From Porphyra umbilicalis (taxonomy: Eukaryota; Rhodophyta; Bangiophyceae; Bangiales; Bangiaceae): a stretch of 64,000 nt of DNA. The stretch is taken from positions 1-64,000 of the forward strand of contig KV918820.1 in assembly GCA_002049455.2 (NCBI GenBank), given 5' to 3'. Under the pieces are notes generated by a model. That model was not told the origin of the DNA and searched no databases. It saw nothing but the letters and a program-made list of their open reading frames with translations. Shown piece after piece: positions 1-10,252 of the stretch (positions are counted from its first letter, which is position 1; each line of letters starts with the position of its first letter). The position numbers and the translations under genes were made by a program.

Positions 1-3000
1 GCATGACGAGTTCCCCGCGGCGGGCGACCGCGTCAACCTCAATCTCCTTGGCTTCCAGAATAAACTTGGAGACGACGACGGGCGTGTCGGGCGACACGTC
101 GGCGGCTTCCGTCAAGTAGGCCTCGAGGTCGTCGTCCTTGTGCGCCACGTTCATCGCCGCCCCAGACAGCACGTACGACGGGCGCACGAGCACCGGGTAG
201 CCGACCGAGTGGCAAAACGCCGTCGCGTCAGCGACCGACGTTAGCTCCTTCCACAGCGGCTGGTCCACGCCGAGGCGGTCGAGCATGCGGGAAAACTTGT
301 ACCGGTTCTCCGCCCCGTCAATCATGTCTGGGGTGGTGCCGAGAATCCGCACCGACTGGCGGTGGAGGCCCATGGCAATGTTATTGGGCAGCTGCCCGCC
401 CATGGAGACGAGCACCCCCGCCGCCGCTTCCAGCCAGTAAATGTCGAGCACCCGCTCGAGGGAGAGCTCCTCAAAGTAGAGGCGGCCGACTTCGTCATAG
501 TCGGTCGACACCGTCTCGGGGTTGTAGTTGATCATGACCGACGGCATGCCCGCCGCGCGGAGCGTCCGCACAGCCGACACGGCGCACCAGTCAAACTCGA
601 CCGACGAGCCGATGCGGTACGCGCCCGATCCGAGCACAATGATGCCGTGCTCGTTAAACTCCACGTCGTGCCCGTCGCCGTCGCCAAAGACGCCCAGCGG
701 GCTCGCCGCCGCCGCCGCCGCCGCCGCGCCGCCGGCCGCGCCGCCGTCCGACCCCGACACGTCCACAACCGCGTCCACGTCCGCCGACGGCGCGGTGCCA
801 TTGCCGCCCGCCCCCCGCTCGTCTTCTCCCCCACTCTCCCCGCTCACCTCCCCGTTGGGGGTGGCGAGCGCCGCCAGCGGCAGCGCGCTAATCGACGCGC
901 TCGCGTCCGGCTTGGCATAATGCCGCGCGTTGGCGTACGTCATGTACAGGTAGTTGGTGTGGGCGGGAAACTCGGCGGCAACCGTGTCGATGCGCTTGAC
1001 GAGCGGCGCAATCCCCCGCGACAGCCGCAGCTTGCGGACGGCCAACTCAGAGCCGTCGACGACCGACGCGATGCGGCGGTCGTTAAAGCCGAGCACCTTG
1101 GCGCGCCACAGCAGGTCGGTGGTCAAGGCCGCGCCGCCGCTGCCGCGCGCGGCCGCCGACGCGCGGAGCGCCGCCTCGTGGCCGATAATCGCCGCGAGCT
1201 TGTACAAGAACCACCGGTCCACGTCGGACAGGCGGTGGATGGTTTCGACCGACTCGCCGGCGGCCAGCCCACTGGCCATGGCCAACACCCGCCGGTCGGT
1301 CGGGACGGCCATGGCATCGGCGCTGTACGGTACGACGCCCGGCACAAAGCCGTCGACCGAGTAGTCGCTGACCATGCGGAGGGCCTTTTGGAAGGCCTCC
1401 TCAAACGTCCGCCCAATGGCCATCACCTCCCCGACCGACTTCATGGCCGACCCGAGTTTCCGCGACACGCGCGTAAACTTGTTCAAGTCCCACCGCGGCA
1501 CCTTGACGACCACATAGTCGAGGGACGGCTCAAAGCAGGCCGTCGTTTTGCGGGTGATCAAGTTGCGGAGGACCGGCAGCGTGCCGCCGAGCGCAATCTT
1601 GGCCGCGACAAACGCGAGCGGGTAGCCCGTGGCCTTGGACGCGAGCGCCGACGACCGCGACAGCCGCGCATTGACCTCAATGATGCAGTACTCGGACGAG
1701 TGCGGGTTGAGCGCATACTGCACGTTGCACTCGCCAACAACGCCGAGATGCCGCACCGTCCGCACCGCCGAGTCGCGGAGCATATTGTAGTCCGAGTCGG
1801 AGAGCGTCTGCGACGGCGCCACAACCACCGAGTCGCCCGTGTGCACGCCGAGCGCGTCAAAGTTCTCCATGTTGCACACCGTCACGCAGTTGCCCTCGCC
1901 GTCGCGGACCACCTCATACTCGATTTCCTTCCAGCCCTTCATCGACCGCTCGACGAGCACCTGCGAGGAGGCCGACAGCGCCTTGGTCGCGAGCGGCCGC
2001 AGCTCGGCCGCATTGTCCGCAAAGCCCGAACCGAGGCCGCCGAGCGCAAACGCCGCGCGCAGGATGACGGGGTAGCCGACCGCCTCTGCCGCCGCCAGCG
2101 CCTCGTCCACCGTCTCACACGCGCGGCTGTTGGCAAACGGTTCCCCAATTTCCGACAGGCGCGCGTTGAAGCGGGAGCGGTCTTCCGTATCCTCAATCGT
2201 CCCCATGGGCGTGCCGAGCACCCGGATGCCGAGGGCCGCGAGCGTGCCCGCCTTTTCGAGCGCCAACCCACAGTTGAGCGCCGTCTGCCCGCCAAACGTG
2301 ACGAGGATGCCGTCGGGCCGCTCATTCTCCGCCACCTTGGCCACGTGCACGGGGTCCACGGGGAGGAAGTAGACCTTGTCGGCCATGCCCTTGGACGTTT
2401 GCACCGACGCCACGTTGGGGTTGATGAGGATGGTGCGGACGGCTTCCGTGCGGAGGGCCTTGAGCGCTTGGGAGGTGGAAAAGTCAAACTCCCCAGCTTG
2501 GCCAATGGTCAGCCCCCCCGAGCCGAGGACGAGCACCTTGCGCAGCGGCCGCGCCGGCACGGGCGCCGGGGCGGGGAGGCGAAAGGGCGCCGCCGGCGCG
2601 GACCGGATCATTGCCGCGACCGCGTCGCCGACGGCCGCCTCGGAGCGCACGTCCGACACATCCAACTCCCCCCGGCCGCCCGCCGCGAGGAGCGACAGGA
2701 AGGCGTCAAAGAGGTAGGCCGTATCCCGCGGCCCGGCGTGTGCTTCCGGGTGGAACTGCACGGCAAAGAAGGGGCGGTGGCGGTGGACAATCCCCTCGTT
2801 GGTCCCGTCATTGGCGTTGGTGAAGAGCGGGAGCCACCCCCGCGGGCGGGCGCCGTCCGACACGTCGACGGCGTAGCCGTGGTTTTGGGACGTGATGTAG
2901 CAGCGGCCGGTCGCCTCCTCGACGGCCGGCTGGTTGTGGCCCCGGTTGCCATACTTGAGCTTGTACGTGCGGTGGCCGGCCGCAAGCGCGAGCAGCTGGT

Positions 3001-3918
3001 GGCCGAGGCAGATGCCGAAAATGGGGCGCGACGGCCGCCGCTCCATCGCCGCCCGCAGGCCGTCAATGGTCCCCGTGAGCGTCGACGGGTCGCCCGGCCC
3101 GTTGGAGATAAAGATGCCGTCAAAGTCCCCCGCTGCGTCGGCCGCGGCATAGTCGTGGTCAAACGGCACGCGCGTGACGACCGCCCCCCGCTCCAGGAAG
3201 CACCGCAGCTGGTTCACCTTGAGGCCGCAGTCAATGACGAGGACGCGTGGCCGGGCGGGCCCCGCCGGAAAGGCCACCGGGTCGGGGTGGTACACCGTCA
3301 CGTCCGGGGCGGAGACGGCGGCGACCAGTGGCGTCGTCGCCGGGTCGACAAACGCCGCTGCGGCCGTCGCCCCCCGGTTGGCCGACCCGTCAATGAGCAG
3401 CTTGGCGAGGAGGGACCCCCGCTCCCGCAGCAGCTGCGTCAGGCGGCGCGTGTCAATCCCCGCAATGGCCGGCACGCCCTGGTCCGCCAAAAAGGTACCG
3501 AGCGACGACGCCGCCGTCCAATGCGAGTAGGCTTCCCCGCAATAGTCCGACACGACCAGCGCCGCCGCGTGGACGGCCGTCGACTCGAGGTGCACGGGGA
3601 GGCCCGTCGCCGCGTCGACGGCGGTCGGGTCGGGCGCGCCATAGTTGCCGGCCAGCGGGAAGGTGAGGACGAGCAGCTGGCCGCGGTAGCTCGGGTCGGT
3701 CAGCGCTTCGGTGTAGCCGACCATGCCCGTCTGGAAGACGGCCTCGCCGGCCGTCGAGGTGCGCGCCCCAAACGACCAGCCGCGGAGCTCCACCCCGTTT
3801 TCAAGGACGAGCGACGCGCCGACGCGGGGCGGGGGGGCAGGGGCCCCACCGACGGGGGGGGGGGGGTCGCCTCCGTCGCGCCGCTGGGGCCCCCATTGGC
3901 GGCACCTTGACCCACCAT
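1..3918 (-). CDS. Glutamine-dependent carbamoyl-phosphate synthetase II, fused GATase-synthetase, 3' end beyond window
   Basis: Makes carbamoyl phosphate from glutamine, bicarbonate and ATP, the first step of pyrimidine synthesis. Reading leftward, the small-subunit-like part (about 3800-2700) has a GICLGHQ motif with the nucleophilic Cys near 3009, a [10 protein letters not shown] segment near 2960 and the HPE of the Cys-His-Glu triad near 2745. A Pro/Ala linker leads to KVLVLGSGG near 2540, then the first synthetase half ([22 protein letters not shown]) and the second half ([25 protein letters not shown]). The frame is open to base 1 and stops inside the second ATP-grasp domain, so about 200 residues, and any fused ATCase or DHOase as in animal CAD or fungal URA2, lie outside. 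Bacteria and plants keep the two subunits separate. The start is uncertain: the enzyme frame has no ATG as far upstream as about 4180. ATG 3918 is in another frame and joins only across a G13 run at 3854-3866. Confidence 0.93.
3854..3866. repeat. 13-base G homopolymer at the N-terminus of the carbamoyl-phosphate synthetase
   Basis: Thirteen consecutive G on the plus strand (C on the coding strand). Downstream coding sequence is in the enzyme frame; the upstream ATG codons at 3918 and 4107 are in a different frame. A single-base length error here would join [10 protein letters not shown]... to the enzyme. Confidence 0.9.
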
Positions 3919-4551
3919 CCTTGGCGGCGGGGCGGGGGCGGCGGCAGCCGACCGGCGGGGGCACACCGTCCGTCGGCAGCTTGGCCGGGGCCACTCGACT
4001 CGGCCGAGCTCCGGCGCCCAGCTGGTCTGTCGGCTCCTTGTGTTTCTGCTGGCCACCAGAGGAGAGAAGGGGAACGTAGGGAAGCGTGTGGACGAGCACG
4101 TGGGCATAGACGCGGCCGACGATGGGGCGGCGCCTGCAGTGAGTGTAGCGGCGGCGGCGCGGCCACAGAGGCCAAATCGCGGCGGCCGCGCGGACTCTGT
4201 CGCGGCGCGGTGCCGCCCAGCTCAAGGGCCCGCCGCCGCGGCGGCCGTCGGTCGGCCGGCGCGGCGGTCATCGGCGGCGCAAGCAACGGACCAATCAGGG
4301 ACCAACACCGGGCGGCCACTTCTCCTTTTTGGTCGATGCCCGCCGCCGCCGTTGATCCGCTGCGGCTCGGGTCGGGCCCCCCCAACAGCAGCGTATGAGG
4401 GGTCGCCCCACCGACCATCGAGGGGCCCTCGGGTCCAGAGGTGGCAGGTGATTTTTTTTTGAATATAATCACGGTGATTTTATTGATTATAATTGTTTTA
4501 CATCACAGGGCTGATGAGTAAAATCACATGGGCCTGCAGGGCACTTTTCAG
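3919..4551. other. Upstream region of the synthetase gene
   Basis: About 630 bases between the first plausible synthetase ATG and the next minus-strand frame. It is very GC-rich up to about 4440, then AT-rich (4450-4520). No conserved protein, RNA gene or clear promoter motif is visible. An alternative upstream ATG for the synthetase at 4107 lies here. The AT-rich part holds an AATAAA-type signal on the minus strand (4479-4484). Confidence 0.5.
4479..4484 (-). promoter_or_regulatory. Possible polyadenylation signal AATAAA (minus strand)
   Basis: TTTATT on the plus strand reads AATAAA on the minus strand, about 70 bases after the stop of the minus-strand frame ending at 4552, inside a locally AT-rich stretch. 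The ankyrin gene has the same arrangement at its 3' end. This is a positional argument only. Confidence 0.4.
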
Positions 4552-4980
4552 TTAAAATTGCATGACGGGGGCTACTACAGGATTGAGATATCTGGTAGGC
4601 CCGCCAAGTTGCAGAACCAAGCAATTCACTGGCTGTTTGGCAAGTCCACGATTATCGGTTGTGTCAACATTGCTATCACAAGAAGGACATGCACTCCTCC
4701 ACTCACACGCTACGCTTCCACAGAAGGCAGAACTGGCATCGAGAATGGCAGTCTGACGATTCTGCGTGCAGCGAAGAGTCAAGACCGAGGCAGAGCAAAG
4801 TGACAGAGCGTCGGAGAGCACCACATGCACATGAAGATTGGCCTCTCCAGACAGCGCCAAGCTTGCCACGGCACCAGTACACAACTGCAACCGCGCCGAC
4901 CGCGCGGACGTGCGCGCCGGTCGGTCGGCCGCGCGTGCAGCGGCGGCGGCGGGGCACGCGGGGGGCGTCGGTGCGTCCAT
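4552..4980 (-). CDS. Hypothetical small protein, 142 residues
   Basis: ATG at 4980 opens a frame of 142 residues on the minus strand. The first third is Ala/Arg-rich; the rest is mixed with several cysteines (LCTGAVASLALSGEANLHV, then SACPSCDSNVD and a C-terminal LNPVVAPVMQF). No family is recognised, and no signal peptide or membrane span is obvious. The best support is positional: an AATAAA signal follows about 70 bases downstream and the neighbouring real genes share the strand. It could be a chance frame in GC-rich DNA. Confidence 0.25.
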   Translation of the reverse strand: MDAPTPPACPAAAAARAADRPARTSARSARLQLCTGAVASLALSGEANLHVHVVLSDALSLCSASVLTLRCTQNRQTAILDASSAFCGSVACEWRSACPSCDSNVDTTDNRGLAKQPVNCLVLQLGGPTRYLNPVVAPVMQF

Positions 4981-5364
4981 GACCGCCGACCGCCGGCGGC
5001 GGCGCCCGCCGACCCCGCCGCGCGGGCGGGCCGACGCGGCCGCGTCGCCGGTCGGCCGCGGCCGCCGCGCGGGGCGGCCGCCGCGCCCCGCCCGACGGGG
5101 CGGCGGCACGCCCGCGGTCGGCGGCGCCGCTTGACACGCGCCATCCACGCCGCAAGGAGTAAATTATGGACCACACGCGTACGCAGCGGCAGCGGCCGCG
5201 TCGACGCGCCGCGGGTCGCCAAGGACGCGGACACACGCGCCACCGACGCTGTGCCGCGCTCCGCCCATCCGCCCCTCCCCCCCCCCCCCCCCCCCCCTCC
5301 CACCACACACACAACCGGCCGACGCGGTCGGTCGTCGCCCCCCCCCCCCCCTCCCCCCCCCCCC

Positions 5365-8224
5365 TCACACCAAAGTCTCCTCCCCCGCAAACGCCGACGA
5401 CGCGTGCAGCGCCCACTGCAGGTCGTCATCCAACACGAGCCCCCCCCCCCCCCCCCCCCCCACCCCCCCCCCGCGCCCCGCGGTCGCGGCGGCGCTCCCG
5501 CCCCGGCGGCCGCTCCCGCGGGGCCTCCCGCCCCCGCCCCCGCTCCCGCCCCCGCCCCGCCCACTTGAACAGCAGCGCCGACGCGCGGGCGCCGCGGGAG
5601 GGGGTGCCCGCGGGGCTCCCCGCCGCCGCCGCCGCCGCCTTGGACGGCGTGGAACCGATATAGGTGCTTGTCGTCACGCTGCCGACGCCGTCGAGCGAGG
5701 CGCGGGCGGCGGGGGTGCCGCCCCACCCGCCCCCGCGTCGGCCGGTCGGGGGGGCGACGGGGCTCTCCCACACCCCCGCCGCGCGGCGGCTCGGGCGGAC
5801 GGGGGTGTCCCACACCCCGGCGGCGCGGCCGCCCGGCGTGCCCACCCCCGCCGCCTCTGCCTCTGCCACCGCCACCGCCACCGCCCCCGCCGCCGCTGCT
5901 GCCGCCGCCGCCGCCGCCGACGCGTCGGCGGCGGCGGCGTCCTCGGCCTCCCGCCGCAGGCGCTGCAGCTGCCGCCGCACCGGGCTCGGCGTCGACACGA
6001 GCTCGTCAAACGTCGGCAGCGCGCCGCCGGTCGTTGCCGACGGCGTGCCGTCGGTCGGCGTGCCGTCGTCGGCCCACGCACCGCCGGCGCCACCCCCGCC
6101 CGCGGGCGACGGGGTGTGGGGCGACGGCGGCGGCGACGACGGGCGGGCGTCGACGGCGCCGTACGCGCCGTCGGCCGCCCACCCGTCCGTGCAAGTCGTC
6201 GACGAGGCGGCGTAGGAGGGGCCGTGGCGCTTGCCGCCGCCGCCGCCGCCGCCGCCGCCACGTCGGCCCACCGACGCGGCAACGGTGGACGCCTGTGGTG
6301 GGGCGCGGGGGGAGAGCACCGCGTCGTCGGGAGGACCCCCCGGGGCGCCCCCGCGGCGGCCCGCCGCCGACGGCGGCGCGCGCACCGACGGCGGGCGGGG
6401 GCGGGGGGCGCGCGGCGGGGGCTCAGAGGGGGACCACCACTCCCCCCCCGCCGCCGCCGGCGGGCTGCGGATGCACGCGGGGCGGTGGGGGCGGCCGCCC
6501 GGGGCCGCCGACGGGGACGCCCACGCGGCGGGCGGCGGCTCGGGGACGCCACAGTGGTGGCACGCCGCCGACGCGGCGGCGGCGCCGCCCACCGACGCGC
6601 GGGTGCGGCGGGGGCGGGGAGACGGGGGGGGCGGCGGGTCCCCCGCCGGCCACCCATTCTCGTCCCCGCCCCCGCCGTACGCGTCGTGCGCGGGGGGCGT
6701 GCCGTCGGCGGGGGCGGCGCGCCACGCGTCGCCCGCGGCGGGGCTGCCCCCACACACTGACGCGCGGTCGCGGCGGGGGCGGGCGGCGGGGGGCGGCGCA
6801 CCGCCCGGCGGCCACCCACGGTCGTCGGCCCCGCCCCACCCGTCGTGCGTCGAGGAGGTGCCACACACGGACGCGCGGGCGCGGCGGGGGCGGGCGGCGG
6901 GCGGGGGCGGGGGCGACCACCCCCCCACGTCGGCGCCGTCCCCACACCCGCCGTCACGGGCGGTGGCGGCGGCGTCGTCACGGTAGGCGCTCGTGTGGGC
7001 AGTGCCGCGCGTCGCCGCGGGGATCCCACACACCGACGCGCTGCCGCGGCGGCGGGGACGGTCCGCGCGGGGCGGGGGCGGCGACCACGCCGCCTCGTCG
7101 GCGCCGCCGCCATACCCGCCGCCATGCGCGGTCGCCGCCGCGTCGCCATACGCACCGTCGGGCGCGGGTCCGCGGGTGGCCGCGGGGATGCCGCACACCG
7201 ACGCGCTGCCGCGGCGAGGGCGGCGGTCGGTGGGGGGCGGGGGGGGCGACCACCCCCGCTCGTCGCCGCCGCCGCCGTCACCATACCCGCCGTCAGGGGC
7301 GGCGTCCCACCCGCAGCCGCCACCGTCGTCCTCGTCGCCGCCGCCGCCGCCGCCGACCGGCGGGCCGCGGTACGTCGACGGGCGGCGCCCGCCGCCGCCG
7401 CCGCGCGTGTCCACCGCGTACGACCGACGGGGGGCGGCGGCGGCGGCGGCGGGCGGCGACGGGGGCACCCCCGTGCGGGGGTGGGCGTACCCGACCCCCG
7501 CCAACGGGGGCGGGGAACAAAAGTCGAGGCTCCGCCGCGCCCCCCCCGCCACCCGACGCCCCCCCACCACCGCGCGTCCGTGCCCGCCTCGTACGGGTGG
7601 ACGGGGGCGGCAGCGTGCGCCGGGGGCGGGGGCGTCACCCCCGCCCCGTGCCCGCCCGCCCGCCCCCCGCCCCCCACCCCCGCCCACCGGGCCGGCGTGG
7701 CGGCGGCAGCCGGCGGGCGGGTCGGCCCCCCCCCCCCCCCCCGCCGTGTCGCTCGCGCCCCGTCGGCGTGCTGCGCGCCGCCGACGCGCGGCGCGGGGGC
7801 GCCCACGAGGTGGCCGTGTGCCCCCCCCCCCCGCCAAGCCGCCGCCGCCGCGCGCGTGCCCCGAGCGGCTGCGGGTGACGGCGCCGCCGGCGGCGGCGGC
7901 GGCGGACGAGAGGGCGACGGAAATGGGGAGTGGCGGGCGCGGCGTGGTGGGGGGGGGGGGGAGCGCACCCCCCGCGCCGACGCGGGGCGGCGGCGGCCGA
8001 CGGCGGCGACGGCGGCGGCGACCGCACCCGCCGTGCCGCCGCCGCCGCCGCCGACGGGGGGGGACGTTAGCAACCGCACCGAGGTGGGGCGCGGGCGGCC
8101 GCCGCCGCCGGGCGTCGACGGCCCGCCCGAGGCGGCCGTGGACGTCCACGACGGCGCGCGGCGGGCGTCGCGGGCGGCGCCGGGGCCGGCGGGGGCGTCG
8201 ACGCGGCGGCCGGCGGCCGCCTCG

Positions 8225-8256
<32 letters not shown>

Positions 8257-8640
8257 TGGGAGGCGCCGCGTCGGGCGGCCGCCGGCGGTGGCGGGGGTGT
8301 CCCGGTCGCCCCCATAGGCGACCGCGTGGAGCCCCCACTCCACCCCCCCGCCCGCCGTCGGGCGCACCGTGGAGAGGCGGCGGGTGAGGCGCCCGCCGCC
8401 GCCGTCGCCGCCGCCGTCGCCGCCGTCGCTGGCGGGGGAGGGGGACGGCGGCGCGGGCACGGACGTGGCCGTCGACGCGCGCCGGAGGCGCGGGCGTGAC
8501 GACGGGGTGGGCGTCGGCGTCGTCGTTGCCGCCCGGCCGTCGGGGGGGAGGGCGCGGGGGGGGGTCGGCGCCACCGAGTAGGGCCGCCGCATGGACGACG
8601 GGCGGGGGGCGGGGGTGGCGCCGCTAGAGCGGGACGCCAT
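5365..8640 (-). CDS. Hypothetical Pro/Gly/Ala-rich protein with repeated W-PPPP-RPRR-ASVCG cassette
   Basis: Function unknown. ATG 8640 starts MASRSSGATPAPRPSSMRR, a Ser/Pro/Arg-rich head. The middle (about 7300-6400) has roughly six imperfect copies of a unit containing GWSPPPPP, then RPRRGSASVCGIPAATRG, separated by Gly/Asp/Ala-rich spacers. The C-terminal third has a short charged segment (PVRRQLQRLRREAEDAAAAD), poly-Ala, and AAGVWDTPV / AAGVWESPV. The coding signal changes frame at long C/G runs (about 7731, 7820, 7950 and the C22 run at 5440-5461). After the last run the convincing end is LVLDDDLQWALHASSAFAG followed by EETLV and TGA at 5365. I read this as one gene whose frame is disturbed by homopolymer length errors, or an intron-bearing gene. 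The low complexity suggests a disordered or structural protein. Confidence 0.5.
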
Positions 8641-10187
8641 GGCGCGGGGGGGGGGATGGGTGGGGGGGAGGGAGGGGGGGGGGGGGGGGGGGGAAGGCAG
8701 TGGTGAGATGGGCGGGTGGGGCGCAGGAGGAAGTGGAGACGGAGACCGGGGGGGGGGGGAGGGAGGGGAGGGAGAGCAAGGCACGACACGGATGGCCGTG
8801 CACCGTCGGCGAGCGCGTGCACAGCGCTCGGCGGCACCACGACGGCGGGGCACGCGGCGGTGGCGGCGGCCGACGATGGAGCGAGCGCCGCGCCGGCAGT
8901 GACGGTGTGGTGCCGCCAGCCGACCACCAACGCGGGGCGGGGCGCGCTCTTGAAGCGCCGCCGCCCCGCCGGCGGCGGCGCCGCCCCGCCCCGCGCGCGG
9001 CGGGCGGCGGCACCGCGAGCGCCCGGGCGCGGGGGGGCGCCGCCGCGGCGGGGCGGCCCGCGGGGGGGGGGGGCCGCCGGGCGGGCGGGCGGGCGGGCGG
9101 GCGCGCGGGCGCGCGGGCGGGCGGGCGGGCGGGTGGGGGCGGCTCGCGCCACCGGCGGCGGCCGGCCAATGCCGCGCGGCGGGGGGGGGGGGGGGGGGTG
9201 CGGGGCGGGCGGCGCCCCGCCCGAGCGGCCGCGCCGCTCACCGCCCCCGCGGGGTGGCGGGGCGCGGCGGGCGCCGCGCCCGCGGCGGCGCCGCCGACGC
9301 GCGGCCAGTGGCGTGGGTGGCGGGGGGGGGGTGGCGGGGGGGGGGGGGGGGGGTCACCCCGCACAAATGGCGGACCGCCCGCCGGGCGGGGGGGGGGGAC
9401 GCGGGCGCGCCCGCCGCCGGCGTTCAAAGTGGCGGCCGTTTCAAAGGGGCGGAGGAGGCACGGGATGCGCCGGCGCCAAAGCGCCGTTTTGATCCGCCAC
9501 GCTTTGGCGCCAGTTGGGATCAGGGGTGTGCCGCCTTGACAAGTACAGTGCAAGTGTCACTGGACGGTTGGTCATGGGCACAATTTCATGCAGCCAGTCG
9601 GCAACTCTGCTCTCAAGTCAATCCAGTCGGAGCTCGCCTCCACCTCCTCGATCGGCCGTGCTGGTCGTCGGAACCGGTTGACGGCCGCCCACGCGTGCGC
9701 CGACGATCGTCGGCGCGCTCGTACGAGCGCGCGCGTCGGAGCCGTGGGGGCGCCCGCGGATGGCCGCCACCCCGCCGCGCACGCTGCCGCCCGCCGTCCC
9801 CGCGGGGTCCCACGAGCCGCCGTCTGCATCGTGCCGTGGCTGCCGCCGTCTGCATCGTGCCGTGGCCGCCGTGGCCGCCGTGGCGGGTGGGCGGGGCGGG
9901 CGAGGCGGGCGCCGTGGGGTGGGGCCGGGGGGGGCTGCGTGGCGCGGCCGTGGCGCGGCCGCCGTCCGTGGTGAGGGGGGCGCCTGAACCGGGTGGGGGA
10001 GACGGAGGGGGGTGGTGCGACCGCCGCGGGCGGCAGTGCGCTGGTGGGGGATTGACATTTGGCCGCCGTCGGGTGTGCGGGGGTCGGCCGCCGCGGCGGG
10101 TGTGGTGGCGGTCGACCCCTGTGCGCGCGTCGGTGGCCGGCGCCAGCGCGCGGGGCCGCGGGAGGGGCGGGCGTGACACGCAGATGG
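8641..10187. other. G/C-homopolymer-rich intergenic region
   Basis: No supported gene. It holds long G tracts (8676-8692, 9183-9200, 9335-9352), a (CGGG)n tetranucleotide stretch at about 9075-9135, and a short direct repeat around 9825-9880 (CTGCATCGTGCCGTGG twice). Apparent frames on both strands are Arg/Ala/Gly/Pro strings of the kind produced by any stop-poor GC-rich DNA. Confidence 0.6.
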
Positions 10188-10198
10188 TTTTATTTATT
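10188..10198 (-). promoter_or_regulatory. Polyadenylation signals of the ankyrin gene
   Basis: The minus strand reads two overlapping AATAAA hexamers about 55-65 bases after the ankyrin stop codon at 10253, in a short A-rich patch. Placement and sequence fit a canonical eukaryotic signal. Confidence 0.55.
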
Positions 10199-10252
10199 TT
10201 TTTTGTCCCCCGTCCCCCCACCCATGGTCCAAGGCGAGGCCCGCGTCGGCGC

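Noticed and set aside
362-3910. A 1182-codon open frame on the plus strand
   Set aside because: It is the antisense of the carbamoyl-phosphate synthetase gene; it is Arg/His/Gly/Pro-rich and has no domain, while the minus strand has all enzyme motifs.
4779-5813. Large frames over the C-rich tracts at 4.8-5.8 kb on both strands
   Set aside because: They are driven by homopolymers and lack any motif; only the minus-strand repeat protein has internal cassette structure and a sensible C-terminus.
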